Of a stretch of 64,000 bases of DNA, positions 9,861 to 21,666 are shown piece after piece (the stretch's first letter is position 1; each line of letters opens with the position of its first letter). The stretch is taken from contig NC_134454.1 of assembly GCF_030867145.1 (NCBI RefSeq), forward strand, positions 64,772,308 through 64,836,307, given 5' to 3'. Below the pieces are notes generated by a model that had not been told where the DNA came from, searched no databases, and was given only the letters and a program-made list of their open reading frames with translations. Origin of the DNA: Opisthocomus hoazin. Lineage: Eukaryota > Chordata > Aves > Opisthocomiformes > Opisthocomidae. Both the position numbers and the translations under genes were made by a program.

Positions 9861-12800
9861 AAAGAATTTCACAGCACACTCCACGAAATTCTGCCTGCTG
9901 GCAGTGAGCTCAGAGGGGCAACCACCCCAGCTGTCAGGAGGCAGTGAGAATCTGTCTTTTGCATTTAAAAGCTATTTCTTGACTTTCTAGCAAGTGGTTG
10001 CCAGTGAATACTGTAGATAGATACAGAGATTTTTCTTTACATGAGCATCATGCTCACTGGTTGTAGTATTTATAAATTCTAGAAATATATTTACTATTAC
10101 CCAAAGAGTGCTGCTAAAAGTGCTACCAGCTGTTTGAAAAACAAAAATTAATGACACTTACTTTAACTTCTTTCTCACAGTGCATCCTTTTATTTATACT
10201 ATTTTGACTGCAATCTTCCAAACTTTAATGAACATACTGGAAATTTTAGTTGCAAGTGTGCCCTCTCCTGCAACAGATTCTCCCAGCCATCACATGAATT
10301 GCTCTTATGGACAGAGGATTTTTTCTGAGCAACTTACCATACAGTTTGCTACATCTTTCAAGGTACCATACTAAAGATGCCAGCTTCTTGCCAAGTCTCT
10401 TGACTTGAGGTTCGTATGTTCAACATCTGGGCATTCCCTGCATATCAGTCCAGCCAACAGCTAATTAAAAGAAGACAAAACTTCATATAAATCTTCCCCT
10501 TTAGCAGGCAGGTACAGGAATTCTGAATTGTATCAGAGAATTTTCAGGTTTGTAGCCTAACGCAAGCTTTCCAGAGGCTTCATATTGCTCACCAAGCTGT
10601 TGGGTAGGAAATGGGAGGAGAAGGAGCAAGAGCTATGTCCTGTGAAGTACAAGATGAAGTACTGGAGGGAATAATGCAAATTTGTAATGCACTAATGCTG
10701 TATTTTCATGCTTTGCTGAGGAAGTGGACCGTCATCCTGGTTAAACTTCCATGAAGTACCATTTTTAGTTTACCTCCTGTAAGTTGCCAGTGTTTGCTAG
10801 CAGTTTGCTCTTCTTGTGATGATACTCTGTAATGTGGAGGCCATACTGTGCAATCCTAACTTAGAAAAAGCTCTTTTTAATACCCTGGCCAATAAGTCTG
10901 ACGTAATATTCTTTTCTAGATACACATCATACAGTCACTCTAATACTAGAGTGCAAGATAGAGTCAGCCATAGCTGACACCTGATTTCTGATGTTTGCGG
11001 AGTAGCCAGTGCAATTAATATGTATTATAAGTAGCATTCAATATAATTAGAATTCACATAATAAAAGGACACCTATATAGAATTGTACAAAGAGGAAGTA
11101 ATTAAAACCATAGCATACTACCTACTTAAAGGTGTATAGTTGTTTCCATGGCAACCTTAACTCTGCATTTCCTGCCTTTTGTGATTTCAAAAGCTTAGCT
11201 TCAGTGTTGCTTTAATATAGTATTTCACGCTGAATACTTTTACCAATAGAAGGATTATTCTGAAACCTGACATTTCTAGGGCTCCTAATACTAACCCAGT
11301 TTGCACAGCAACATCATAAATTATTCAGAAGAAACTGTACTAATACATAGCTCACAACAAACACCGAATGTGCCTCAAGCTGGTGTAATATATTATGGAT
11401 ATGTGGTAGCCTGTTCATAGATAAAGTGCTGGCAGCTTTCTTTCGGAGGCCTGTTTCATTTCCTCTCTGACACTGGCTAAAAAACTATCTGGCCTGAAAA
11501 ATGCCAGATAAAAACTGAAGGCAAGAAGGAACAAGTCTGCAAATGTAAAATTGAAAAAGTTAGTTTATATGAATTACAACTCATTAAAGAACACACACCA
11601 AGTGCAGCTGGAAAAACACTTGTGAATAAAAGCAACTCTGTGGATTACTGCTGCAGTAGTCAGAATTGTTCCAATTCTGAACATTTAACTTTTGATTAGA
11701 CTCCCACAATTGACTTCAGCGACTATGTGTGGGCACACAGATACGTGTCCATGTCTTGGCTGCCTGCATTTAAAAATGAAAGTCACTTTTATAGCTCACG
11801 AGTAACACAATTGCTAGCAACTTCAGAGAGGTGCCTGGGTTTTCAGAACCAAAGTACATAGGTCCAACTCTTTATAGGCTGCTTTACTTAAGTAAAAACT
11901 ATGTTTTTAGTTATTGCTATTGTAAGGCTTCACAGAAAAGCCCTGAAGACAACACATTTACACACATTGTAAAGTTTAAGGTCATCTTTAAACTTAACAA
12001 AAATGTTCTCATTTCTTGAGTAAAAACTCTTAAACACAAGTACATTTTATTTCAAAGTTTTTATGGTACATGAAGATGTTCCTCATGCTGCCAAATATGT
12101 TTGAAATTTGGCAAACTTTACAATAATTTTGTGTAAGGAGACTTGTAATACCCAGAATAGTAATGTCTTTAATAATCTGCTCTGAGGGGATAAGATTTTG
12201 GAATTTCTTAGTCAATAGGCACACATCTTTGCCAGCAAAGCCACTACATAAAGTTTTTTTCCATAAATTATTGGCATCATTTACATCCAACTGATGAAAT
12301 TTAGTTCTTAAGCATGGGAAAACTCCTGAATCAAATAAACTGGGTGTTCAGACACATGTTCCACAAAAAAGCAAGCAGTCAGAACCAGGCATATAAACCT
12401 GAAGAAGACAATAAACAGATGTAATACAACAGAATTGTATTGAGTTGTATTGTAATACAACAGAATTGTACTAAGTTCACCACCAACAGCTAGCTCTTGC
12501 ACTCTGCTCAACTTTTGGCAGTGCACATAGGAAACGTCAGGAATAAAGACAGTAGGTTGCAAGTTATATTTTATTTATTAACTCATAGTAGGACCTTCCC
12601 AACTTGTACAAATCTCAATATGCTTGTTGAGAACTCGTAAGTTCTAAGTGCATGCTTGATTTAGTAAAGTCAAGTAAATAAAACGGAGGTAATACTTACC
12701 ATCTGTATAAAATGCTTAGTTCAAGAGAGAAAAAAGTTTACATCTGTCTGTCACCCAGTTTGAGGATGTCAGTATATGCACAAAGTTAAGAAACAAGTAG

Positions 12801-14364
12801 GTATTGCCTCCAGATCCACTAACTAACCCTAAATTGACTTTTTTCAGCCACTGATAAAAACTGGGTCACAGCTAAATATCCACTAGACCTTTGTAATAAT
12901 AATCAAATTCCTCCTTAAATACCTAACTCTCAGGAACAGACATATCAGGCAAACCCTTCAAAAACTTTACTGACTAATTTAGGACTTGGGGAACATGAAT
13001 ATGCTCCCAAGAGTACAATGGATTAAGACAAAACTAAGTGAAAAAAAGTTTTGTGGAGTGGTGCAGAATTAATTGGCATCATCCACTGTTTTCAATCAAA
13101 ACACATGACCCTGTTTATTTATTTTAAAACTTGTATCTATTCACACAAAAGAGAAAATATTAGAATTTAAGAAAACCCAGAACTTAGACATTCCTTTAAA
13201 ACAAGCTGTATTTAAAGAAGTTTAATTACAAAGTTTACAAAACCAAAGCACTGAAGTAATGAAATTACTAGCAAATATACTCATTAATCTAACCAGTGCA
13301 CAGCATAACCATTTATCATAACAGCCTTAATTCTGACCAAAACCAAATAGCGTATTTTCAACAGTAATCTAAAATGGCGCAGTACAAATAACTCATCTGA
13401 AAAAGACACAGGGATTATTCATATGTAGACATATTTTTTGATTGTCCCAAATAAATATAAATGTAAATATTTATTTTGCAATAAATCAGCCAGTAGATTT
13501 ATAAAATCTGTACTTTATAATTTTAAGTTGGAATTCATAGGTGTAACATACATGTTTGCATAGTTACTTAATGTTTTCGTATCAGTGCCTATGATACATT
13601 AATTATATTTCATACTGTACTGTATATTACATGTTACGCATACACATAGATAAAAAAGCATATTGTACTTAATTTCAACTGATATCTCCCTTAAAAAGCA
13701 CTAAATAAAGCATATAAAGGCATACATGAACATCACTGAACCCAGATAAAGATTGAACATCAGAACTAGCATGCTGCACAGTGGGGAAAAAAATACTGCA
13801 TTTGTTTAATTAAGAGAAGTATTAATTTTTCCTTCAGTGTTTACTTGCTAAACTTTTGAATCTTGCTTCTAATGTGGTAGATATTTACATGGACACCTGC
13901 CAACCTTCAGCAGTTGATTTGTGCCTTTTTAATATTGTTTCTTAACATACATCTAATTTATTTAAATTATTATTAAAATCTTGTATTGTTTTCCTGAGGA
14001 AAACTGCTTTTTGCCTGGTACATAAAATTTGTTTTAGACTTCAGTCTCTGGTTTGGCTTCAATCCCAGAATACTGTGATTTCTAAACAACCTGCAAAGCA
14101 TATCATATGGGTATCATGATTAAAAAGCTGCTGTCTTCACTATGATGTTGCACCATATTAATCTCTGTTGTAGGTCTATTTATTTCAACGGAGTTACGTT
14201 TCTTATTTTAATATACTTGCCATGTTTGATCTCTCAATACAAAACATGAAAAGTGCATACTTAAAACAAGTACTGTAGTGACACAGGTTTCATTATTTTA
14301 GACCTGGTCCTGGAGATCAGTAACATAATAAATGATTATATATCACAGCTGGTGTTGAAACTGA
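9861..14364. other. intergenic AT-rich DNA, no gene seen
   Basis: The stretch is AT-rich with only short, unconvincing open frames. The one structured element noticed is the 31-bp duplication at 12420-12470. Confidence 0.6.
12420..12470. repeat. 31-bp direct duplication
   Basis: The 20-mer TGTAATACAACAGAATTGTA occurs at 12420-12439 and again, identical, at 12451-12470. The spacer also repeats part of the motif in inverted form (TTGTATTGTAATACAA). It is a local tandem duplication with hairpin potential. Confidence 0.8.
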
Positions 14365-14365
14365 A

Positions 14366-15580
14366 CAATCCTTCTACGATATCCTTGTATGACCAGGTGA
14401 CCCGCCTAGTGGACGAAGGAAAGGCTGTGGATGTCATCTACCTGGACTTCAGCAAGGCCTTTGTCACTGTTCCCCACAGCATCCTCCTGGAGAAACTAGC
14501 TGCCCATGGTTTGGATGGGTGTACTCTTCGCTGGGTAAAGAACTGGCTGAATGGCCGAGCCCAGAGAGTGGTGGTGAATGGAGTTAAATCCAGCTGGCGG
14601 CCGGTCACGAGTGGTGTCCCCCAGGGCTCAGTTTTGGGTCTGGTCTTGTTTAACTTCTTTATCAATCATCTGGATGGAAGTGCTCCCTCAGTAAGTTTGC
14701 AGGTGACACCAAGTTGGGCGGGAGTGTTGATCTGCTCGAGGGTAGGAAGGCTCTGCAGAGGGATCTGGACCGGCTGGATTGATGGGCCGAGGCCAACTGT
14801 ATGAAGTTCAACAAGGCTGAGTGCCAGGTCCTGCACTTGGGTCACAGAAACCCTGTGCAACGCTACAGGCTTGGGGAGGAGTGGCTGGAAAGCTGCCCGG
14901 TGGAAGAGGACTTGGGGGTGTTGGTTGGCACCCAGCTGAACATGAGCCAGCAGTGTGCCCAGGTGGCCAAGGCCACTGGCATCCTGGCCTGTGTCAGGAA
15001 TAGTGTGGCCAGCAGGAGTAGGAAGGTGACTGTGCCCCTGTACTCGGCACTGGTGAGGCCGCACCTGGAGTACTGTGTTCAGTTTTGGGCCCCTCACTAC
15101 AAGAAGGACATTGAGGGGCTGGAGTGTGTCCAGAGAAGGGCAATGAGGCTGGTGAGGGGTCTAGAGAACATGTCTTATGAAAAGCGGCTGAGAGAGCTGG
15201 GGCGTTTTAGTCTGGAGAAGAGGACGCTGAGGGGAGACGTTACAACAGGTCTCTACAGCTACCTGAAAGGAGGTTGTAGCCAGGTGAGTGTTGGTCTCTT
15301 CTCCCAGGTAACTAGCGATAGGATGAGAGGCAATGGCCTCAAGTGGCGTCAGGGGAAGTTTAGACTGGATATTAGGAAAAATTTCTTTACTGAGAGAGTG
15401 GTCAGGCATTGGAACAGGCTGCCCAGGGAAGTGGTGGAGTCACCATCCCTGGAGGTGTTGAAAAAATGTGTAGGTGTGGCACTTCGGGACATGGTTTAGC
15501 AGGCATGGTGGTGCTAGGATGACAGCTGGACTTCACGATCTTAGAGGTCTTTTCCAAGCCATGATTCTATGATTCTATGT
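14366..15580 (+). mobile_element. CR1 non-LTR retrotransposon, 5'-truncated
   Basis: The copy starts inside the reverse transcriptase, goes through the C-terminal domain ([15 protein letters not shown]) and ends with ATTCTATG repeats at about 15562-15580. The reading frame is broken near 14690-14800. The first catalytic block reads FSKAFVTV, with Val for the usual Asp. In the shifted frame the FADD block reads FAGD. The tail type differs from the CR1 at 3025-7301, so it is a separate CR1 lineage. Confidence 0.85.
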
Positions 15581-17270
15581 TTCAAGTAAGTTAAGCAATT
15601 TCCCAGTAGGGGAAGGATGAGTACATGAGTACAAGTTTTTAATCACTCTTAACCAGGTAACGCTTTTAAAATCACTAGTATCAAATGCTCTTTCATAAGG
15701 CTGCTGTGGTAAAGCACATTCTAAAGATATATCTGTCTTGGTTCCTATAGGCCTTGTCTGGTGCCAAGAGATAGAGAAAACAACCTATAGACTTTGTAAG
15801 ATTAGACAAAGGTTTCAGAGGAATAGGGTTTTTTCCTTCATTTTCTCTCCTTGAACTGCTGAACACTGAGCTGCTTTGACCAAACTTTCCAGCACTTTCA
15901 GACAGCAACTATACTTGGTAGTACTTCGAATCTGAAAGTTTCAGAAAATTGCAAATAGCACCAAGCAGGAAATTTAATGTTGCATAATTGTTTCCACTGT
16001 ATGAGATTGCAGCTGGCTTATCAGAGACCTCTTTGCTAATGACTGCTGGAAACCACTCTCTTTTCTATCTATCAGAACTAAATATTATTTATAGTTTTTA
16101 GAGACTGAATTCAGCCTCTGCTTCTGTTATAATCATAGATTACTTTCATTGGTCATTCAGTTTCTTTGTTGTTATTGCAATAAATTAGTTCCACAGACTG
16201 TTCTGTTACAATAAGTACAGCATTTTTATTCTAAAGCGGTATTTCTATTTGGAGGCAGAAACACAAGATGAGCCCTAATCCTATTCTATTTTGGGGGATC
16301 TGGTGAAATCTCAAATTCCTTGTTGTACAGTTGTGCAGCTGAGTATCTCTTGACCAGCGGTCTAATTCTTTGTTTGAATGACTAAAACCAGAAGTAAGGC
16401 TTTGCAGGTCTTTCCTGACAGAAGAGAATCTAACCTGTTAACTTTCTGAGATCACAGTTGGGGCCAGGAAGTAACGGCACATACTGAAAAAAACAGAACA
16501 GCTGTCAGCATGCCAAAGCACAGAGACTTGTCTCAGAAGGCTGTTGGCGATTAGTAAAATGTCAGGTTATTTCAGGTGCCTCACTGAAATGTGTAGTTGA
16601 CAAGTGGATGCAAAAAAGACATGGGGAAAAATCCTTAAAAGTGAACAGTGCGTGCCAAAAAAAAAATGGTTAGATTTGGTATCTAGATTAAGGCAAACAC
16701 AAAGTAACAGGTTACTTTGTGCCAAGGAGTGGAGGAAAATGAGACAAGGAAAAACATAGCAACACAAGTTACTTTAATGAGGTAAATGCATTCCTAAATG
16801 TTGTTTTTTTTTTCCTTTTCGCTGTACAGAAAATGTTGATGCTTAATACGCTGCTATAAACACCACCTGCTACCAGGTATATTGATTGTATCAGGTTATA
16901 TTTATTGTAGGCCCCATGGCAAATATAAGAAACCTTGAAGAATAACATGTTATTGGTTAATGGATATATTATGGTGAGAAGAGTGGTTAAACGCTCTGGA
17001 GCACACTGTGTGAATGTGCCCAGTGGGGAACTCCAGCTACCAGCAGTCACATCACTGACTTTACCAGCTAAGACACAAAGTTTTGTGCCTTGAGCAGTGA
17101 CTGGAAAGTGAAGTTTTGATTCCAGACAAACAGCATATAAAGATGGCTGAGTTCCAGAGGAAAATCAAAGTCCTGCACTAGTGGGGCACTGGTAGGATTC
17201 TCATGAAACTAAAGATCTATTATGCTACTCATGCTCTGTTTAAGCTTTCGTGGGACTAAATTCCTTCACA
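15581..17270. other. intergenic DNA, no gene seen
   Basis: This is AT-rich sequence with short frames only. No repeat family was recognised by eye. Confidence 0.55.
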
Positions 17271-18451
17271 GGGGAGAACTCTTCCTTCATCCCAATACTT
17301 CCCATTTCAAATCCTGATCAACACCCCCCTCCTCCCTGAACAAACAACTCACACCAGGACTTTGTAACATTTCTAAACCACATCCCTTACCCTAGCCCTA
17401 ATTTTAACTGTGGGTTGACCTTAGCCAAAGACCCCAAACCACAGCCATGATGGAAAAGCTCCCAGGAGAGAATTCTTTATGACGCACAAACGTGCCCTTA
17501 GTAGCCCTTTTGCAGGCCCACCACAACAGGACCTTCCAGCTTTGTCTCTCTTCTAATCCTAACTCTTGAAGCGGCCCTTAAGCCCATAAAATCCAAACCA
17601 CGGCACAGATGAAAATGTTCTCAGAAGAGAGCTGGTTTGGCAGCCCACACCTTCCCCTGGCAGCCTGTCTGCAGCCCTGCTTCATCTAGATCCCTAGGCT
17701 TTGTCTATCTTTAAACCTTAACGCTAGAAGTGCACAGGGCTTGAACACCAGACAGCCCCAAATGTGGCCCAGATAAAAAAGTCCTCAGAGAATTCCTTCT
17801 GCACCCGAGAGCTTCCCTCAGCAGTCCCACTCCAGCGAGACCCCTAGGAACTGTCCTCTCCTCACCCAAAACATGCCCAGGACCTTAGCCCAGTTAAGCC
17901 CAAGCATGACCCTGATTGAAGTCTTTGAGGGTCATTTTTCTGCAGACCAAAGTGTTGCTCAGCAGCCCATTTGCAGACCCATCACAAGCAGACCCCTAGG
18001 AACTGTCTCTCTTCTAACCCTAAAATTGCCCAGAACCCACTTTCTGCAGCCCAAACTTTCCCTTGGCAGCTCCTCTGCAGTCCCACTCCACCTAGACCCC
18101 TAGGCTTTGTCTCTCTCTGGACGCAAACCTTGGCCTTACCCTAAGACCTCAAATAAGTAACAATAATAAAATAATAAAAATGGCCAAAAAAAAAAATTGT
18201 TAAGTGAACTTTCTTCGTGGCTAAACTTTCCCTTGGCACTACCTCTGCAGATTCACTCCATGCACGCCGCCAGGGTCTGTCCCTCATGAATGTAATGCTA
18301 ACCACAGCCACGGGCTGACGCTTACAGAACGACCCCGAGCCACGGCCAAGATGAGAAAGTCCTGCGGGAAGGATCCTTTTTGCAGGCGAAATCTTCCCTC
18401 ACCGGCCCATTTGCAGCCCCACTTCACCCAGGCCCCTTAAGTCTATCTATG
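17271..18451 (+). repeat. diverged tandem array, units of about 150-165 bp
   Basis: Two anchor blocks recur in fixed order. One resembles TTTGTCTCTCTTCTAACC and lies near 17361, 17541, 17700, 17849, 18001, 18106, 18275 and 18437. The other resembles GAATTCTTTCTGCAGCCC and lies near 17271, 17468, 17622, 17786, 17933, 18038, 18206 and 18367. Spacings are about 150-180 bp except one of 105 bp in both series, so one unit has lost about 50 bp. Units often carry GACCCCTAGG just before the first anchor. Divergence between units is high, which implies age. I do not recognise the family. The array runs up to the TENT2 CpG island. Confidence 0.75.
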
Positions 18452-18983
18452 AGCAGCCAGAGCCGTAGGCCATGCCAGCTCCAGCTGCAGCCTGCTCTCG
18501 GCTCAGCAACCCCTCCAGCAAGCAGCTCTCAGCCGAGCAAGCCTCAGCGTACTCCTTCCCCCTCAAAGACAGAAGCTTCAACAGCGTCTCCATCGCTTCG
18601 GTGCCTGCTCAGCGCCGAGAGTTCACCCCGGGAGACCGTCCCTCTCCAGGGGAAGGACCCGCATCCTGATGTGGTTCGCGCCTTCGGAACCCTTCATTCG
18701 TCAGGGAGCAAGCTCTTGACTTCGGATTTATCCCAGCACACCCACAATCGCTGTCACCTCTGCCTTCTGCTCCTTCGCCGGCACAGCAGGGCCGACAGAG
18801 CTCTGTCGCGCAAGCAGCCGGCGACTCGCGACAGCTGGGGACAGGGAGCGGGCAGGCCCCGAGGCCTTCGCAGGGACGCGACGCTGCCGCGGCCGCAGCG
18901 GAAGGCCCGAGCCGGTACCCGCCGCCCCCGGCACCCCGGCAGCCAGCCGCCCAGCCCCGGCCCGGGGCCCGCCCGCCGCCGTC

Positions 18984-18993
18984 GCGCATGCGC
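18984..18993. promoter_or_regulatory. NRF1 binding site
   Basis: The decamer GCGCATGCGC is the perfect palindromic NRF1 consensus. It sits in the densest CpG part of the island, about 200 bases before the preferred first-exon donor. ETS-like sequences follow at about 19029 and 19058. Confidence 0.6.
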
Positions 18994-19240
18994 CGCGCCG
19001 CCCAGAGAAGGGGAAAGGCGGCACCGGGGCCGGAACCGGGGCAGGGTCGGCTGGCTGCTTCCTGTTGGTGTCTGTGCGTCCGGGTGAGGGGGCAGCGCTA
19101 GGCTGCGGCAGCCGTCGTCCGCTTGCATCCCGCGGGGAGAGCGAGGACGACGGGGCCGCTCGGCGCCGCTTGCGGGCCCGCCCCACCTGCCTCCGCCCAG
19201 GCCCGGCGTGAGTCTCCTGGCGGGGATGGGGAGAGGCGCC

Positions 19241-19255
19241 GGGGGGGGGGGGGGG
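19241..19255 (+). repeat. G homopolymer, 15 bases
   Basis: Fifteen consecutive G residues lie shortly after the candidate donor at 19208, in what would be the start of the first intron. Length is likely to vary between reads or individuals. Confidence 0.85.
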
Positions 19256-19818
19256 CGGCGGGTGGCTGTGCGGCCGGGCGCGGCGGTGCGCAGCGGAGCG
19301 GACGGTTGGGCCTGTCCGGCCGTGCGGTGCAGCGGCAGTTACCTCTGTGCCTCCCCAGGAGGGGCCCGCCGGGACGGGCGGGGAGGCTGGGCGGGGGCCT
19401 GGCCGTGCCGCCGCGGGGGGCCCCGCCGAGAGTCGCGGCGAGTGCCGCTCCAGCCGCTGCTTTGGCTGGGGCGTGGGAAGGCGGGCGCTCCGCCGCTTCT
19501 CTTCCCGCTGTTCGCAGCTTCGGAGACTGGAAACGACGCGTTACTTTAGCGACCGAATCGTGAGTTCCGACGCACGGTTCCGCTGCTGGGGAGTGATGCC
19601 CGGAAACCGCTGGCGTGCGCCGTGTGTGACGCCCGGGCTGCGTGGGGCTGAGCGTGGTGCGGGGGCGGTGCGGGCGTTGCTGTCTGTGCCGGCAGCGCCG
19701 GGCCGCGCACGGGTATCGCCCCGGTCAGATGTGAACGTCGGGTGGCCTTCTTGTCGCGCAGTTCGGTTTCGTTTCCTCAGCAGAACTGAAACTAAGCTTT
19801 CGCTAATACATAACGCTT

Positions 19819-19835
19819 CCCCCCCCCCCCCCCCC
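19819..19835 (+). repeat. C homopolymer, 17 bases
   Basis: Seventeen C residues are followed by an A-rich run. This is a mononucleotide tract at the edge of the CpG island. Confidence 0.85.
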
Positions 19836-19993
19836 ACAAAAGAAAAAAAAAAACAAAGAAAAATCTGCGAGAGCATTAATCGTGACCGCTTGTTGTTGGA
19901 GGGGGTGCAGCCGCGTCCAGCTGGGCAGCGCCGGGTTTTCCCTAGCCTGGGCTGTCGTGACGGGACGCGGGGAAGGAAGTCAAACCTGAGCAC

Positions 19994-21474
19994 GTAAGCT
20001 CCGTAGTGTTTATTTGCCCCGTGTTCCGCGCTGCCGCCTCCTGCAGCGACAGTCGGAGCTGTCTGAGCGGCTTGGAACATGACGGCAGTCCGCAGCGGTC
20101 GGTGAAAGAAGACTTTAGGGCTGTAGGGACACTGACACCTTACTACAGTAAAGTTAAAAATAGCTGCTTTTATTCAGTGTGTGAGAGAATGTCTATTAAT
20201 GGAACTGTTAATGCAAATTTTTTTTTCCAAGTTTGGTGATTGAGAGAACCTAAAAGGGATACTTTATTCCAAACTTAGGCTGCTGTGTGGGTATAGGAGT
20301 TTCGTGCCAGGGCGTGCATCTGTCGGCACTTTTTCCAATTGCGTTGCTGAAACATTGGACTGATAAAAAGGGTTTAATGTAATAATTAGGGAAATACTGC
20401 CATTGCTCTTAGGGCTTCTAAATGTTCCAGTTAAAAGTTGTTTAAAGAAACTTCCTCTTGTATTTGAATCCTTATACTGCATTAGTTGGATAAATATTCC
20501 TATGCGGAGTGTTAAGGTCAATTACATACACCTGTGTTTGTTGGTGACACATCGTCTTTGTTTGCAGGGTGCTTATTTAAGACTGAAGTGAAAAACAAAT
20601 GAAGAAACTTGAAAATAATGTCAGGTTTTCACTGCAGCAAAGAGATATTTATAGTACTGATAGCTGGTTTTAAAAAATCTTGTGGTGGTTTTTTTCCAGT
20701 GCAAACTCTAAACTTATTGTTTTCAACATGCAAGTTGAGCTTAAGGTAGAACACTGATGGTTTGCAAAATGGATCCTATTGTAGAGGCAAAAGTTTTGTT
20801 TCTCATCCAGACTTTCTGCTGATGCGTAATGCATACAAGATCAAACAGCTGTCAGTTGTGCCAGAATCAGTTTTAAATTTGAAAAACTGCAAATCTACAT
20901 ATTTCTATCACAGAATCCATTCAGTAAGCACAAACATAAAGTAACACTGTGTATGATATTCTTAAAGCATGAGTAGATTACTTTCCAAATGCTGTCGTCG
21001 TTTGGCTGCTTTTTTGTATATCATGTCACGAAAAATCAACTAATTTGACTTATAGTTCGTGATCAGCAGCATCTTCATGTTCTTATGATGTAGTCAAGTG
21101 TTTCTTCCCGTATATTGTGAACCTCATTGTGGAATGTTTGACGTAAGAAACATGTTCCATTGTAGTGTTATTTTTCCTTGAGATGAAAACTCTTGTGTTA
21201 TGTAATTTTTGTAAAATTAAAATGAAGGGAAGCAAATAAAAATTCACTTTTAAGCATAAACAAAGTAAGTAGGAAATGTGAAACTTTAGAGTGTAGAGTA
21301 TTTTTATTGTCTTGTCCTGAAAGGAGCTAAAACTAGTCCACAATCACAGTTCTTTTAAGCAATTTCTGGAAATCTGTTCTAGATGACTCAAGTTTTTAAA
21401 ACAAGAGATTAAAAGGTACCTAGTGTTTCTTGTCACACAATGTAGAATTTGTTGTTGTCGTTGTTTTAATGTAG
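19994..21474 (+). other. presumed first intron (5' UTR intron) of TENT2
   Basis: AT-rich DNA between the CpG island and the first coding exon. Additional non-coding leader exons could exist, but none can be proven. No repeat was recognised. Confidence 0.5.
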
Positions 21475-21666
21475 GTAAAAGGATACATGTTCTCTTCAAG
21501 CAGAAAGGAGCATGTTCCCAAATTCTTCCAACTTGGTTCGTCCACCTTTCCCTCCGAAACGTCAACGACAGAGCATTTTCTTCAATAAGCTTCCTGTAAA
21601 TACACTGCCGGCTCTTGCCTCTCACCAGCAAATTATTGATGCTCAGTTTAATATTCAGAATACAGC
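21475..21666 (+). CDS. TENT2: TENT2 coding exon 1 (with 5' UTR)
   Basis: Coding starts at ATG 21512 (MFPNSSN) and ends at the GTAAGT donor after 21666; residues 1-51 plus two bases. Two acceptors are possible: AG at 21473-21474, with a long pyrimidine tract, or CAG at 21501-21503. The first would include an out-of-frame ATG at 21487 in the leader; the second would not. Both give the same protein. Confidence 0.9.

Larger units (their letters stand above)
18560..19990 (+). promoter_or_regulatory. TENT2: CpG-island promoter of TENT2
   Basis: A GC-rich, CpG-dense block of about 1.4 kb lies in AT-rich surroundings, 1.5-3 kb before the TENT2 start codon. It contains a perfect NRF1 palindrome, GC boxes, ETS-like GGAA/TTCC sites and no TATA box, as expected for a housekeeping-type promoter. 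Candidate first-exon donors on the plus strand are GTGAGG at 19084, GTGAGT at 19208, GTGAGT at 19560 and GTAAGC at 19993. The one at 19208, downstream of the NRF1 site, is my preferred choice. Activity in the opposite direction is possible but nothing coding is seen there. Long frames in the island are GC-composition effects. Confidence 0.75.

Noticed and set aside
17271..18451. Array as a CRISPR or telomere repeat
   Set aside because: Units are about 150-165 bp and diverged, with no identical short repeats or unique spacers; the few CCCTAA-like bits are not in tandem.
18380..19997. Long open frames on both strands across the CpG island
   Set aside because: High GC content makes stop codons rare; the peptides are Arg/Gly/Pro/Ala-rich with no domain.
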